From Candidatus Binatia bacterium (lineage in GTDB: Bacteria > Desulfobacterota > Binatia > UBA9968 > JAJDTQ01): a stretch of DNA of 64,000 bases. Each line of letters starts with the position of its first letter. Within the stretch, counting starts at the first letter, position 1. Position numbers and translations under genes: made by a program. The stretch lies in the NCBI GenBank assembly GCA_951813575.1, contig OX638375.1, positions 3,562,752 through 3,626,751 on the forward strand, in the 5' to 3' direction. Shown here one piece after another: positions 34,656 to 43,843 of this stretch. Under the pieces are notes generated by a model, which searched no databases, was not told where the DNA came from, and saw only the letters and a program-made list of their open reading frames with translations.

Positions 34656-35930
34656 ATGGGCAGGATCGCGGCGTTGCGCTGTCCGCAGTGCGGCTGGGAG
34701 GCGGTGACCGACGACACCTTCGCGTGCGGTTCGTGCGGCAGCGTGCTGGAGGTGCAGATGGACCTCACGCACCTCACCCGCTCCGACGTGCGCGTCATCC
34801 GCGCCAGCACCGACCAGACGCTTTGGCGCTGGTTCGATTTCTTCCCGGTGAAGAGCCGCGGCTCGGTGGTGTCCCTGGGCGAGGGCTACACCCCGCTCAC
34901 CCGGTGCCGCCGGCTGGGCCGGCACCTGGGAATGGAACGGCTCTACGTCAAGAACGACACGCTCCTGCCCACCGGTTCCCTCAAGGACCGCAGCAACGCC
35001 GTGGGCATCTCCCGCGCGGTGGAGTTGGGCTTCGACACCGTGGCGGTGCTGTCCACCGGCAACGCCGCCGCGTCGGTGGCCGCCTATGCCGCGGCCGCGG
35101 GCCTGCGCAGCGTGGTGATGGTGCCGGCCGCCACCGACATGGCCAAGGTGATCCAGGCGTGCGCCTCCGGTGCCGAGGTGGTGATGGTGGACGGGAGCCT
35201 CGACGAAATCGGGCCGTTCTACCGGGAAGCGGTGCGGGAGTTCGGCTGGTACGACTGCCTGTCCACCAACCCGTACCGCAACGAGGGCAAGAAGTCCTAC
35301 GCCTTCGAGCTGTTCGATCAGTTCGACGAGCACGTGCCCCACTGGATCATCCATCCCACCGCCGGAGGCGCGGGCCTGGCGGCGATGTGGAAGGGCTACC
35401 AGGAGTTGCACGGCCTCGGCTGGGCGCATCGCTTTCCCAGGCTGGTGGCGGCCCAGAGCGAGGCCGCGGCCCCCATCGCCGCGGCGCTGGAGAACGGCAA
35501 CGCCACGGTGGAGCCGGTGGCCGCGGGCGCCACGGTGGCGGAGAGCATCCGGGTGGGCAACCCCAGCGCGCTGGGGCAGCGGGCCCTGCGCGCGGTGCGG
35601 GCCAGCAACGGAACGGGCGTGGCGCTGGCGGATGACGAGATCCTGGAGGCCCAGTCCCTCCTGAGCCGCATGGCCGGGGTCTTCGCCGAGCCCTCCGGCG
35701 CCGTCTCCCTGGCCGCGGCCATACGCCTGCGGGGACAGGGCGTCATCGCCGCCGCCGACATGGTGGTGTGCAACGTCACCGGCCACGGCCTCAAGCAGGC
35801 GGCCAGCGTGGGCGTGCCGCCTGAGCACTTGCAGATCGTCGAGCCGGACCTGGATTCCCTGCGGAAACGGCTGGAGACCACCGCGCCGACAGAGGCATCG
35901 GCGAATCCCGAAAGCGAAGGACAGCCATGA
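34656..35930 (+). CDS. thrC: threonine synthase or threonine synthase-like PLP enzyme
   Basis: This 424-residue fold-type II PLP enzyme carries an N-terminal zinc-ribbon (LRCPQCGWEAV and FACGSCGS). The PLP lysine is in TGSLKDRSN, followed by VLSTGNAAASVAAYA and the phosphate loop PTAGGAGLAAM. Family members convert O-phosphohomoserine to threonine. No other threonine pathway gene is near, and it sits between a hydroxyacid oxidase and an LLM oxidoreductase, so a different beta-replacement or elimination role is possible. Its stop overlaps the LLM start by four bases. Confidence 0.85.
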   Translation: MGRIAALRCPQCGWEAVTDDTFACGSCGSVLEVQMDLTHLTRSDVRVIRASTDQTLWRWFDFFPVKSRGSVVSLGEGYTPLTRCRRLGRHLGMERLYVKNDTLLPTGSLKDRSNAVGISRAVELGFDTVAVLSTGNAAASVAAYAAAAGLRSVVMVPAATDMAKVIQACASGAEVVMVDGSLDEIGPFYREAVREFGWYDCLSTNPYRNEGKKSYAFELFDQFDEHVPHWIIHPTAGGAGLAAMWKGYQELHGLGWAHRFPRLVAAQSEAAAPIAAALENGNATVEPVAAGATVAESIRVGNPSALGQRALRAVRASNGTGVALADDEILEAQSLLSRMAGVFAEPSGAVSLAAAIRLRGQGVIAAADMVVCNVTGHGLKQAASVGVPPEHLQIVEPDLDSLRKRLETTAPTEASANPESEGQP

Positions 35931-36961
35931 AGTTCGGATACTATCTGCTCAATACCTACGTTCCCGAGCTGGATGGAGATTCACGGGAGCTCTATTCCCG
36001 CTGGCTGGAGCAGATCGACGCCGCCGAGGACATGCGGTTCGACAGCCTCTGGGTCACCGAGCACCACTTCCGCCTGTTCGGCGGCATGATGCCGAGCCCC
36101 CAGATGCTCTTGTCGGCCGCCTCCCAGCGCACCCGGCGCATCCAGCTCGGCTCGGCCGTGTCGCTGGTGCCCATGCACCACCCGCTGCAGATCGCCGAGG
36201 ACTACGCCATGCTGGACCTGCTTTCCGACGGGCGGCTGCTGTTCGGCGCCGGCCGGGGCATGAGCCCCCACGAGTACGAGGTGTACGGCCACGACTGGCC
36301 CACCGCGCAGCCGCGGCTGGTGGAAGCCCTGGACGTCATCCGCATGGCCTGGACCGAGGAGACCGTGGAGTGGGAAGGCGAGTACTTCAGCTACCACGGC
36401 ATGACCGTGCGGCCCCGGCCGCAACAGCAGCCCCATCCGCCCGTCTACGTGCCCGCCAACCGCGACCTGGACAACTTCCGCATGATCGGAAGCCACGGCT
36501 ACCACCTGATGACCCTGCCGTGGATCGGCAGCAACGCCGAGCAGCGCCCCCGCATCGAGGTCTATCTCGACAGCCTGCGCCAGGCGGGATTCTCCGAGGA
36601 CGACCACGACGTCTTCGTCATGTACCCGGTCTACGTCGGCGAGGACGACCGCCAGGCACGGGCCGAGGTGGAGGACGCCTGGCACCGTTGGCGCGAGTTC
36701 GCCCTGGACGAGGTCCGGCTCGACCCCGCCCGGGCGCCCATGGTGGACAAGATCTACGAGCGCCTGGCCTACGACATGATGGTGCAGGACAACCGCGGCG
36801 TGTTCGGCGGACCCGAAACGTGCATCGAGCACCTCAAGGTCATCACCGACGTGGTCGGCCCCAACCACATCGGCCTCTGCTTCCACTTCGGCGGCCTCAA
36901 GCAGGACAAGGTGCTGGCCTCCATGGAGCGCTTCAGCCGCCACGTGGCGCCGGCGTTCTGA
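35927..36961 (+). CDS. LLM class flavin-dependent oxidoreductase (luciferase-like)
   Basis: This 344-residue bacterial luciferase-like TIM barrel has FDSLWVTEHHFRLFGG, LGSAVSLVPMHHPLQIAEDYAMLD and GRLLFGAGRGMSPHEYEVYG. These enzymes use reduced FMN or F420 to oxidise diverse substrates. It starts inside the stop of the threonine synthase-like gene (ATGA), so the two are translationally coupled. Together with the upstream FAD/Fe-S oxidase and ABM protein it may be part of a catabolic route. The cofactor and substrate cannot be read from sequence. Confidence 0.88.
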   Translation: MKFGYYLLNTYVPELDGDSRELYSRWLEQIDAAEDMRFDSLWVTEHHFRLFGGMMPSPQMLLSAASQRTRRIQLGSAVSLVPMHHPLQIAEDYAMLDLLSDGRLLFGAGRGMSPHEYEVYGHDWPTAQPRLVEALDVIRMAWTEETVEWEGEYFSYHGMTVRPRPQQQPHPPVYVPANRDLDNFRMIGSHGYHLMTLPWIGSNAEQRPRIEVYLDSLRQAGFSEDDHDVFVMYPVYVGEDDRQARAEVEDAWHRWREFALDEVRLDPARAPMVDKIYERLAYDMMVQDNRGVFGGPETCIEHLKVITDVVGPNHIGLCFHFGGLKQDKVLASMERFSRHVAPAF

Positions 36962-37023
36962 GGCGCGGCATGCACCAGGAGACGGCACCCGGGGCCGCCT
37001 CCGCGCACCCCGCGCACCGCCTC

Positions 37024-37080
37024 CGCGTCATCCCGGGCTTGACCCCGGATCGAGTCCGGGGCAGGCTCCGGGGTCCAGGC
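37024..37080. repeat. degenerate GC-rich palindromic repeat
   Basis: GTCATCCCGGGCTTGACCCCGGATC and a following CCGGGG-rich arm resemble the larger inverted repeat at 45622-45688. This is a family of intergenic palindromes. Confidence 0.6.
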
Positions 37081-37116
37081 GGGGTGGGGAAACGCCGCTG
37101 TAGCCCCCCACAGCCC

Positions 37117-37145
37117 CTGGATTCCCGCTTTCGCGGGAATGACGG
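37117..37145. repeat. ATTCCCGC...GCGGGAAT intergenic palindrome, copy 1
   Basis: CTGGATTCCCGCTTTCGCGG followed by GAATGACGG. The same element occurs inverted at 43782-43810 and 48971-48999. It resembles the ATTCCC(N8)GGGAAT dRS3-type repeats known from Neisseria and other bacteria. Confidence 0.8.
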
Positions 37146-37152
37146 AAGGGGG

Positions 37153-37220
37153 CGGGAAACACGTTGCGGGGCGGGAATGACGTTGCGGGCCGGGAAACAC
37201 GTTGCGGGCCGGGAAAGACG
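37153..37220. repeat. 19-base tandem repeat, about 3.6 copies
   Basis: Units CGGGAAACACGTTGCGGGG, CGGGAATGACGTTGCGGGC and CGGGAAACACGTTGCGGGC lie head to tail at 37153, 37172 and 37191, with a partial fourth copy. They lie just upstream of argS. Confidence 0.8.
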
Positions 37221-37303
37221 GAGGACGCTCCCTGCTCAGGTCCGCGGCTTTGTGTTAGACTCGATGAAATGATGTGGACGGGAAGCGCCGGACGGACCGC
37301 GCC

Positions 37304-39004
37304 ATGAGGGTCGAGGACTTCCGAGGCGAGGCGGCCGAGGTCATCGCCCGGCACGCGGAGCTGGACCCCGAGGCGGTGGACCGGATGCTGACCATGCCGC
37401 CCAAGCCCGACATGGGTGATTTCGCCTTCCCGTGCTTTACGCTGGCCAAGAAGCTGCGCAAGGCCCCTCCGGTGATCGCGAAAGAGATCGCGGAGAAGGC
37501 GTCCGCGGACCTGGACCTCCTGTGCGGCGCCCAGGCCGCCGGCGGCTACGTCAACCTTTCCGTGGACCGCACGCGCTTTGCCGACGCGGTGCTGCGGGAG
37601 GCGGCATCGGCGGGCGAGGCCTACGGCACCTGCGCTGACGGGACCGGTCAGACCATCGCCATCGACTACTCCTCCCCCAATATCGCCAAGCCTTTCCACG
37701 TGGGCCATCTGCGCTCCACCATCATCGGCGGCGCGCTGGTGCGGATCTTCGAGGCCCTGGGTTACGAGGTCGTCGGCATCAACCACGTGGGCGACTGGGG
37801 CACCCAGTTCGGCCGGCAGATCGTGGGCCTCAAGCGGTTCGGGAAGCCCGAGGACGCCGACGACCTGATGAGCCTCAACCGCCTCTACGTCCAGTTCCAC
37901 GAGGCGGCGGAAAGCGACCGGGAGCTGGTGGAGGAGGCGCGGGAATGGTTCCGCCGCCAGGAAGCGGGAGACCAGGTGGCGCTGGCGCTGTGGCGCCGCA
38001 TCCGCGACACCAGCCTCGACTACTTCAAGCGCATCTACGACCGGCTGGGGGTGCGCTTCGACTCCTACACGGGCGAGTCGTTCTTCAACGACAAGATGGA
38101 CGTGGTCATCGAGGAGGTCCGGGCCAAGGGCCTGGCGGAGGTGTCCGACGGCGCCCTCATCATCGACCTGTCGGAAGAGGGCATCGACACGCCGGCGCTG
38201 CTGGAGAAGGCCGACGGCACCACCCTCTACCTCACCCGGGACGTGGCCGCGGCCCGGTACCGCCACGACACCTACGGCTGCGACCGCATCGTCTACGTGG
38301 TGGCCAGCGGCCAGTCACTGCATTTCAAGCAGCTTTTCACGGTGCTGAAGCGGCTCGGGCACCCCTGGGCCAAGGACTGCGTGCACGTGAACTTCGGGCT
38401 GGTGCAGGGCATGTCCACCCGCAAGGGCAACGTCATCTACCTGGAGGAGTTACTGGACGAAGCCCGGGAGCGGGCGCTGGCCTACATGCAGGGCGAGATC
38501 GAGAAGCGGCTGGAGTTGGAGGACGAGGAGACCGTGGCCGAGGCCGTGGGCATTGCCGCCATCTTCTTCGCCGACCTGTCCAAGCAGCGGATCAAGGACT
38601 ACCGTTTCGACTGGGACCTGGCCATCTCCTTCGACGGCGACACCGGGCCGTACCTCATGAGCGCCCACGCGCGCATTGCCGGCATCCTGCGTAACTGCGG
38701 GCTCGACCCGGACCCCGATGCCGACGTGAGCCCGCTGGTGGAGCCGGAGGCCCACCGGCTGGTGAGCCTGGTGGCCCGCTACCCCGGCGTGCTGCGGGAG
38801 GCCGGGCGGCTGTACGAGCCTTCGGTGCTGGCCAACTACCTGCTGGAGCTGGCCCGGGGCCTCCACGCCAGCTACACGGTGCTGCGGGTCAAGGGCGAGG
38901 AGACCGGCAAGGCGCAGGCCCGGCTGCTGCTCTTCACCGCGGTGAAGCAGGTGCTCCGGAGCGGCCTGACCATCCTCGGCATCCGGCCCCTGGAGCGGAT
39001 GTAG
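37304..39004 (+). CDS. argS: arginyl-tRNA synthetase
   Basis: This class I synthetase charges tRNA-Arg. It has the HIGH-like SPNIAKPFHVGHLRST block, the ArgRS-typical NHVGDWGTQFG, and the KMSKS-region variant QGMSTRKGN. It ends with a C-terminal anticodon-binding domain (RFDWDLAISFDGDTGPYL, QVLRSGLTILGI). From ATG 37304 it is about 566 residues, normal for the family. A GTG ten codons upstream (37274) is an alternative start. surE follows three bases after the stop, in one operon with a DUF2007 gene. Confidence 0.95.
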   Translation: MRVEDFRGEAAEVIARHAELDPEAVDRMLTMPPKPDMGDFAFPCFTLAKKLRKAPPVIAKEIAEKASADLDLLCGAQAAGGYVNLSVDRTRFADAVLREAASAGEAYGTCADGTGQTIAIDYSSPNIAKPFHVGHLRSTIIGGALVRIFEALGYEVVGINHVGDWGTQFGRQIVGLKRFGKPEDADDLMSLNRLYVQFHEAAESDRELVEEAREWFRRQEAGDQVALALWRRIRDTSLDYFKRIYDRLGVRFDSYTGESFFNDKMDVVIEEVRAKGLAEVSDGALIIDLSEEGIDTPALLEKADGTTLYLTRDVAAARYRHDTYGCDRIVYVVASGQSLHFKQLFTVLKRLGHPWAKDCVHVNFGLVQGMSTRKGNVIYLEELLDEARERALAYMQGEIEKRLELEDEETVAEAVGIAAIFFADLSKQRIKDYRFDWDLAISFDGDTGPYLMSAHARIAGILRNCGLDPDPDADVSPLVEPEAHRLVSLVARYPGVLREAGRLYEPSVLANYLLELARGLHASYTVLRVKGEETGKAQARLLLFTAVKQVLRSGLTILGIRPLERM

Positions 39005-39007
39005 CCC

Positions 39008-39736
39008 GTGAAGATCTTGCTGACCAACGACGACGGCATCGACGCTCCGGGCCTGGAGGTGCTGGAGCGGACCGTGCGCGAGTGGGGCGAGGTCGTGGTC
39101 GTGGCGCCGGCGGAAGCGCAGTCCGGCGTCGGCCACAAGCTCACCACGGACCGGCCCATCCCGGTGGAGCGAATCGGTGCCGGACGCTACAGCGTGCAGG
39201 CCAGCCCCGCGGACTGCGTCAGGATAGGGCTCACGGAGATCGCGCCGGATGCGTCGTGGGTGCTGGCGGGCATCAACCGGGGAGCGAACCTGGGCGCCGA
39301 CGTTTACACCTCGGGCACAGTGGCCGCGGCTCGCGAGGCGGCGCTGCTCGGCTGTCGCTCCCTCGCCATCTCCCAGTACGTGGCCAAGGGCCGGCCGGTG
39401 GACTGGGAAGTCACCCATCGCCGGGCGGCCCCTGTGCTCCGGGAACTGTTGGCCGGCGAACCGGCCCGGGGCGAGTACTGGAACGTGAACCTGCCGCACC
39501 CGCCCGCCGACGGCGCCGTGGACCTCGCGTTCTGCGCCCTGGACACCGGCCCCCTCGGGGTGGCCTACCGGAAGGAAGAAGGCGCGTTCGTCTACGAGGC
39601 GGTGTACCACCAACGCCCGCGGCAGCCCGGGCGGGACGTGGACGTGTGCCTGGGCGGGCGCGTCGCGGTGACGAAGCTGGTGCTGGAAATCGCCGGGCCG
39701 GCCGTGAACCCCCCGGAAGAAGGACCCTTGCCGTGA
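39008..39736 (+). CDS. surE: 5'-nucleotidase SurE
   Basis: This 242-residue metal-dependent nucleotidase/polyphosphatase has the metal site TNDDGIDAPG at the N-terminus, PAEAQSGVGH, GINRGANLGADVYTSGTVAAAREA and NLP. It starts with GTG 39008, three bases after argS. Its stop overlaps the GTG of the DUF2007 gene (GTGA). The family is well conserved and the call is secure. Confidence 0.95.
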   Translation: MKILLTNDDGIDAPGLEVLERTVREWGEVVVVAPAEAQSGVGHKLTTDRPIPVERIGAGRYSVQASPADCVRIGLTEIAPDASWVLAGINRGANLGADVYTSGTVAAAREAALLGCRSLAISQYVAKGRPVDWEVTHRRAAPVLRELLAGEPARGEYWNVNLPHPPADGAVDLAFCALDTGPLGVAYRKEEGAFVYEAVYHQRPRQPGRDVDVCLGGRVAVTKLVLEIAGPAVNPPEEGPLP

Positions 39737-39996
39737 ACTACGTGGATGTGTTTCGTACGGTGGACGTCTCCACCCTGGCCGTGGTCAAGTCCGTCCTGGA
39801 GAGCGCCGGCATCACCTACGTGGTCCAGGGCGAATCGGCGCTGACGCTGCTGCCGGTGGGGCCGTTGTGGGGCGCTTTCGGTTCGGCCGGAGCGGCCGCG
39901 ATCATCCAGGTGCCGGAAGAAGAGGCCGAGGCGGCCCTGGAGCTGCTGCACGAGGTCGCCGAACCGGAAGAAACCGACCCGGAAGGCGACGACTAA
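39733..39996 (+). CDS. DUF2007 putative signal-transducing protein
   Basis: This 87-residue protein begins VNYVDVFRTVDVSTLAVVKS and contains LLPVGPLWGAFGSAGAAAIIQVPEEEAEAAL, typical of DUF2007 proteins, which bind an unknown ligand. GTG 39733 overlaps the surE stop. The gene ends tail to tail with cysQ, sharing a few bases (39993-39996). Its molecular role is unknown. Confidence 0.75.
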   Translation: MNYVDVFRTVDVSTLAVVKSVLESAGITYVVQGESALTLLPVGPLWGAFGSAGAAAIIQVPEEEAEAALELLHEVAEPEETDPEGDD

Positions 39997-40778
39997 CGCC
40001 TGCGCTCCGCCACGAGCTGGAACAGCTCCGTATAGAGTGACGGATTGGCGGCGATGACGCCGTTGCGCAGCGTGTCGGGTTGATTGAAAGCGAAAGGCTG
40101 CCCGTCCAGGTCCGTGACCCTGGCCCCGGCTTCCTCCGCCAGCAGCACTCCCGCGCAAACGTCCCATTCGTTCTTCGGCGCCAGGCTCACGGTGAGGTCG
40201 GCGCGTCCGCCGGCAAACTCCGCGAGCTTGTGGGCGATGCTGCCGGTCGGCGTGATCTCGATGATTCCCTCCAAGCCCGCCAAGAGGCCCCTCCGGGTCT
40301 CGCTCCTGCTGGCCAGCGCGGTGGCTCCCTCTAGTCCCGGGCGGCCCGATACCCGCACGGGCCGGTCGTTCCGGAAGGTCCCGGAGCCTTGGCGGCAATG
40401 GGTCATGCACCCGGTGGCCGGGTTGTAGGTCACCGCCACCACCGGCGTCGCGCCGCGCACCAGGGCCACGGACACGGCAAACTCGTCGATCCCCTTGATG
40501 AACTCCACGGTCCCATCCAGGGGGTCCACGATCCACACCCACTCCTTTTGCAGCCGTTTGCCGTCATCGGATGATTCCTCCGACAGCCAGCCGGTTTCGG
40601 GGAATGCGCCCACCAGGGCTTCCCGCAACACGGTGTTGGCCTCGATGTCGGCGGTGGTGACCGGGTTTCCCCCGCCCTTGTGCCGGATGGTGTATTGCGA
40701 CGTGTAGTAGAAGAGGAGCTTCTCTCCGGCCTGATGCGCCGCGTCTCGGGCCGTTGTCAGTGCGTTCTCGATGTTCAT
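39993..40778 (-). CDS. cysQ: CysQ-like 3'(2'),5'-bisphosphate nucleotidase (IMPase superfamily)
   Basis: This 261-residue protein has the inositol monophosphatase metal motifs: GNPVTTADIEAN, WLSEES, DPLDGTVEF and NEWDVCAGVLLAEEAG. CysQ hydrolyses 3'-phosphoadenosine 5'-phosphate in sulphate assimilation and RNA turnover. The LDGT-plus-EF wording favours CysQ over inositol phosphatase. ATG 40778 (MNIENALTT) is chosen over the longer frame. A second family member lies at 42260-43111. Confidence 0.82.
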   Translation of the reverse strand: MNIENALTTARDAAHQAGEKLLFYYTSQYTIRHKGGGNPVTTADIEANTVLREALVGAFPETGWLSEESSDDGKRLQKEWVWIVDPLDGTVEFIKGIDEFAVSVALVRGATPVVAVTYNPATGCMTHCRQGSGTFRNDRPVRVSGRPGLEGATALASRSETRRGLLAGLEGIIEITPTGSIAHKLAEFAGGRADLTVSLAPKNEWDVCAGVLLAEEAGARVTDLDGQPFAFNQPDTLRNGVIAANPSLYTELFQLVAERRR

Positions 40779-40820
40779 TTGTCCCTGATGTTCGTGACTC
40801 GCGAGTACCGCCGGCAACGG

Positions 40821-41297
40821 TCAGACCGCGAGCTCCACCAGTCTCGGCCGCAGGCCTCGGCCGTCGAGGTGGATGGTCGCCACCGCCACGGGCAGCGTGA
40901 AGCGCCTCGGGCCGGCACTTCCGGGGTTGAGGTAGATGACGCCGTCGCGCCGCTGGATGGAGGGCCTGTGGGAGTGGCCGCTGATGACCACCCGGCAGCC
41001 CGCCGGTTCCGACGCCATGGCCTTGAGATTGTGAACCACGTGGATGCGAGCGCCGCCCGCTTCCACGGTCCGTTCCTCGGGCAGCTCGTCCGCCCAGGCT
41101 CCCCGGTCGACGTTGCCCCGGACCGCGGTCACCGGCGCCAGCCACTGCAGGCGTTCAAGCACCTCGGGCTTGCCCACGTCGCCCGCGTGGATGATCAGGT
41201 CCGAGCCCCGCAGCGCCTTCAGGGCCTCGGGACGCACCAGACCGTGGGTGTCGGAGATGACGCCGATGCGGCAGGACTCCGGCTTGGATGTCGCCAC
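40821..41297 (-). CDS. YfcE-type metallophosphoesterase
   Basis: This 158-residue calcineurin-like phosphodiesterase of the YfcE/MJ0936 class has the metal motifs [21 protein letters not shown] and ISGHSHRP followed by LNPGSAG. It lies between the AHL-lactonase-like gene and cysQ on the same strand with small gaps, so an operon is likely. The natural substrate is unknown. Confidence 0.9.
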   Translation of the reverse strand: MATSKPESCRIGVISDTHGLVRPEALKALRGSDLIIHAGDVGKPEVLERLQWLAPVTAVRGNVDRGAWADELPEERTVEAGGARIHVVHNLKAMASEPAGCRVVISGHSHRPSIQRRDGVIYLNPGSAGPRRFTLPVAVATIHLDGRGLRPRLVELAV

Positions 41298-41304
41298 GCC
41301 GCCC

Positions 41305-42063
41305 TCAGGCCACCCGGATCACCCGCTTGCCTTGCATGATCTCGGGGTCGTGGTTGGGGAACGACAGCTCCGGACTCGACGCCGTCTCGAGCGCCCGGTC
41401 CAGCGCCACCACCGAGTCCGGCAGGTTGAAGTACCAGCCCACCGGAAGGCGCTCGCGCAGGTTGCGGTAGGTGTAGGCGATGTCGCCGCACAGCACCGCT
41501 CTACCCGGAGCGGTGTCCACCGCCACCATCTGCGACCCCGGGGTGTGGCCGCCGGCCTTCAGCAGCTCCACCCCGGGAACCACCTCGTGGTCTCCGTCCA
41601 CCAGGGTGACCCGGCCGTCGTCCACCAGCCGTTGCAGCGCCGGGCGCACCTTGGGCCGGATCAGCTTGTTCAGGTAGTCGAAGCGCATCATCGGGCCGGT
41701 CCAGAAATCGTACTCGTCCTGCTGGATGACGAAGTTCGCCTTGGGGAAGAAGTCGAAGCCGGTGAAGTGGTCCACGTGAAAGTGCGTCACGATGACGGTG
41801 GCCACGTCCTCCGGGCGCATTCCCAGCTCGCCCAGCAACTGGGCCGGCTCGCGGAACTGGTTCCCCTGGGCCCACTCCGCGGTGACGTAGTCCGGGTGGT
41901 AGGCGGTGTCCACGACGATGGGGCCGTCCGGGGTCTCGATGCACCAGATGATGTAGGGCACAGGCTCGTCCCGCTCGGCGTCGCTGCGGATGCACGGCAT
42001 GATGCCGGAGTGGCGCCAGTTCTCGGCAATGCCGACGGTCATGGCAAAGATCTTGTGGTCCAT
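41305..42063 (-). CDS. metallo-beta-lactamase fold, AHL lactonase-like hydrolase
   Basis: This protein of about 252 residues has the zinc motif HFHVDHFTG and the later ligands [16 protein letters not shown] and FPNHDP, in the order seen in N-acyl homoserine lactone lactonases. The longer open frame upstream of ATG 42063 is a shadow of the divergent gene. It may degrade quorum signals or act on other lactones; sequence alone does not decide. It is first in a three-gene minus-strand run with the metallophosphoesterase and cysQ. Confidence 0.82.
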   Translation of the reverse strand: MDHKIFAMTVGIAENWRHSGIMPCIRSDAERDEPVPYIIWCIETPDGPIVVDTAYHPDYVTAEWAQGNQFREPAQLLGELGMRPEDVATVIVTHFHVDHFTGFDFFPKANFVIQQDEYDFWTGPMMRFDYLNKLIRPKVRPALQRLVDDGRVTLVDGDHEVVPGVELLKAGGHTPGSQMVAVDTAPGRAVLCGDIAYTYRNLRERLPVGWYFNLPDSVVALDRALETASSPELSFPNHDPEIMQGKRVIRVA

Positions 42064-42259
42064 GAAAGCCCTCCCTGTCGCAGGCCGGCGGCCCGGCCCG
42101 CCGTTGGTAACCCTATCAGCGGTGTCGCCGCCCGTCCACCATGCTCCGGCGGAACCGCTCCCCGCGGCCGGCCTGGTTTCCCTGCATCCGGGGCAACGTG
42201 TATACTCCGCCAATGGGTTGCCAGCAGGCCATGGCGGTGCGTGAGGGGAGGGTTTGCCG

Positions 42260-43111
42260 GTGAACGCTGCGCCCGCCGCCCCGGAGTTGCGGGAGATGCT
42301 GTCCGAGGCCTGCGCCATCGTCCGGGAGACCCGCTCTGTCATCGAGGCCGCGCTGGAAAAGGGCTTCACGCACCGCTCCAAGGCCGACGGCAGCTTCGTG
42401 ACAGACGCCGATATCGCGGTGGAGGAGAAGGCCCGGACGCTGCTGGCGTCGCGCTTCCCGGCCCACCGCATCATCGGCGAGGAGCTCCCCGAAGCCGGCG
42501 GCGGCCACGAGCTCACCTGGGTCATCGATCCCATCGACGGCACCAAGAGCTTCCGGCACGGGGTGCCGTTGTACGGCACGCTGCTGGCCTTGCTTCACGG
42601 CGACGCCCCGATCCTCGGGGTCATCGACCTGCCCGGGCTGGACAGGACCTACAGCGCCGCCAGGGGCCTCGGCGCCCGGTGCAACGGCCGGGATGTGACG
42701 CTGGAAGACCTGCCCGGAGACAGGGCGCTGGAAAAGGAGATCATCGGCATCGGCGATCGCCAGCAGTTCGTCAGCGCCGGACGTCCGGAGGTCTTCGATG
42801 CGTTGATGGGGGCGCATCCCGCGGTGCGGACCTACACCGACTGCTTCGGCCACGCGCTGGCCCTCCAGGGTGCGGTGGGGGCCATGGTGGACTTCGACCT
42901 GCGGCTCTGGGATACCATGGCCAGCAAGGTGTTGATGGAGGAGGCCGGCGGCCGTTACGTGTGCTTCCAACGGACCGGCGAGGAACTGCGCGACAGCCGT
43001 TTCGACGTCATACTGGGCAAGCCCCGGGTCGTGGAATGGATCCTCGACCGCATCGCAGCCCAAGGGGGGGATCGGGGGTCCCCGAAACAAACGCCAGGAG
43101 GTATTTCTTGA
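42260..43111 (+). CDS. inositol-monophosphatase family phosphatase (histidinol-phosphatase-like)
   Basis: This 283-residue IMPase superfamily enzyme has [29 protein letters not shown] and [16 protein letters not shown] metal-binding segments. The IDGTKSF-type wording resembles HisN histidinol-phosphatases. GTG 42260 is chosen because GAGGGGAGGG ends seven bases upstream; TTG 42254 is less likely. Its TGA overlaps the TTG start of the downstream isomerase gene. The substrate (histidinol phosphate or inositol phosphate) is uncertain. Confidence 0.8.
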   Translation: MNAAPAAPELREMLSEACAIVRETRSVIEAALEKGFTHRSKADGSFVTDADIAVEEKARTLLASRFPAHRIIGEELPEAGGGHELTWVIDPIDGTKSFRHGVPLYGTLLALLHGDAPILGVIDLPGLDRTYSAARGLGARCNGRDVTLEDLPGDRALEKEIIGIGDRQQFVSAGRPEVFDALMGAHPAVRTYTDCFGHALALQGAVGAMVDFDLRLWDTMASKVLMEEAGGRYVCFQRTGEELRDSRFDVILGKPRVVEWILDRIAAQGGDRGSPKQTPGGIS

Positions 43112-43704
43112 AACAGCATGGTGCGGCACTCAGGTGCCTGGTAATCGCAATCGTTCTATTCCTGGGCGCGGCGGCGTCCAGTCCAAGAGCAGAGGGAGGA
43201 GACAGGACTGTGGTGACTTTTTCAACGTCGATGGGTGACATTACGATCGAGCTTCTCTCCGAGGAAGCGCCGATCACCACCAAGAACTTCCTGGAGTACG
43301 TCGATGCCGGGTTCTTCGACGGCACCATCTTCCACCGGGTCATTCCCGGTTTCGTGATCCAGGGCGGCGGCTTTACCGAGGACATGAACCAGAAGGAGAC
43401 CCAGGCGCCCATCAAGAACGAGGCCGACAACGGCGTCAAGAACCTCCGGGGCACGCTGTCCATGGCGCGCACCTCGGACATCAACAGCGCCACCTCCCAG
43501 TTCTTCATCAACCTGAAGGACAACGCGTTCCTCGACCACGGCAGCCGGGACTTCGGCTACGCGGTGTTCGCCAAGGTCATCGATGGCATGGACGTGGTGG
43601 ACCAGATCGCCGGCGTGAAGACCGGGGACCGCGGCCATCACAGCGACGTGCCGATGGAGGCCGTCGTCACCAACACCGCCCGGCGGAAGGACGCCGCGCA
43701 GTAG
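43108..43704 (+). CDS. exported cyclophilin-type peptidyl-prolyl isomerase
   Basis: This 198-residue protein has a signal peptide ([19 protein letters not shown]) and a full cyclophilin domain: [47 protein letters not shown] and [15 protein letters not shown]. The start is TTG 43108, supported by AGGAGG at 43096-43101 and by a TTGA overlap with the previous stop; no ATG is in frame there. It helps fold proteins in the periplasm. It is translationally coupled to the phosphatase upstream, which is odd functionally. Confidence 0.9.
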   Translation: MKQHGAALRCLVIAIVLFLGAAASSPRAEGGDRTVVTFSTSMGDITIELLSEEAPITTKNFLEYVDAGFFDGTIFHRVIPGFVIQGGGFTEDMNQKETQAPIKNEADNGVKNLRGTLSMARTSDINSATSQFFINLKDNAFLDHGSRDFGYAVFAKVIDGMDVVDQIAGVKTGDRGHHSDVPMEAVVTNTARRKDAAQ

Positions 43705-43744
43705 CCGGCCGCCGGCACCGCCAGGACGCGACAGAATAGACGCG

Positions 43745-43810
43745 CCGTCATTCCCGCCCCCTCCGTCATTTCCGCCCCCCTCCGTCATTCCCGCGAAAGC
43801 GGGAATCCAG
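43745..43810. repeat. tandem CCGTCATT(C/T)CCGCCCC units ending in a dRS3-like palindrome
   Basis: Two short imperfect copies of CCGTCATTCCCGCCCC at about 43745 and 43762 are followed by a full palindrome CCGTCATTCCCGCGAAAGCG then GGAATCCAG at 43782-43810. This is copy 2 of the intergenic palindrome. Confidence 0.75.
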
Positions 43811-43843
43811 GCGGGGCGCGGCAGGGAATGCGCCGGTGTCGAT

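Noticed and set aside
31737-35828. 1363-codon open frame on the minus strand
   Set aside because: It lies opposite the FAD/Fe-S oxidase and threonine synthase-like genes, has a His/Gly/Ala-rich composition typical of antisense shadows in GC-rich DNA, and shows no domain.
41044-43107. Long plus-strand frame in front of the cyclophilin domain
   Set aside because: Only the part from TTG 43108 is a protein; upstream it is antisense to the hydrolase and shadows the phosphatase, and the ribosome site fixes the start.
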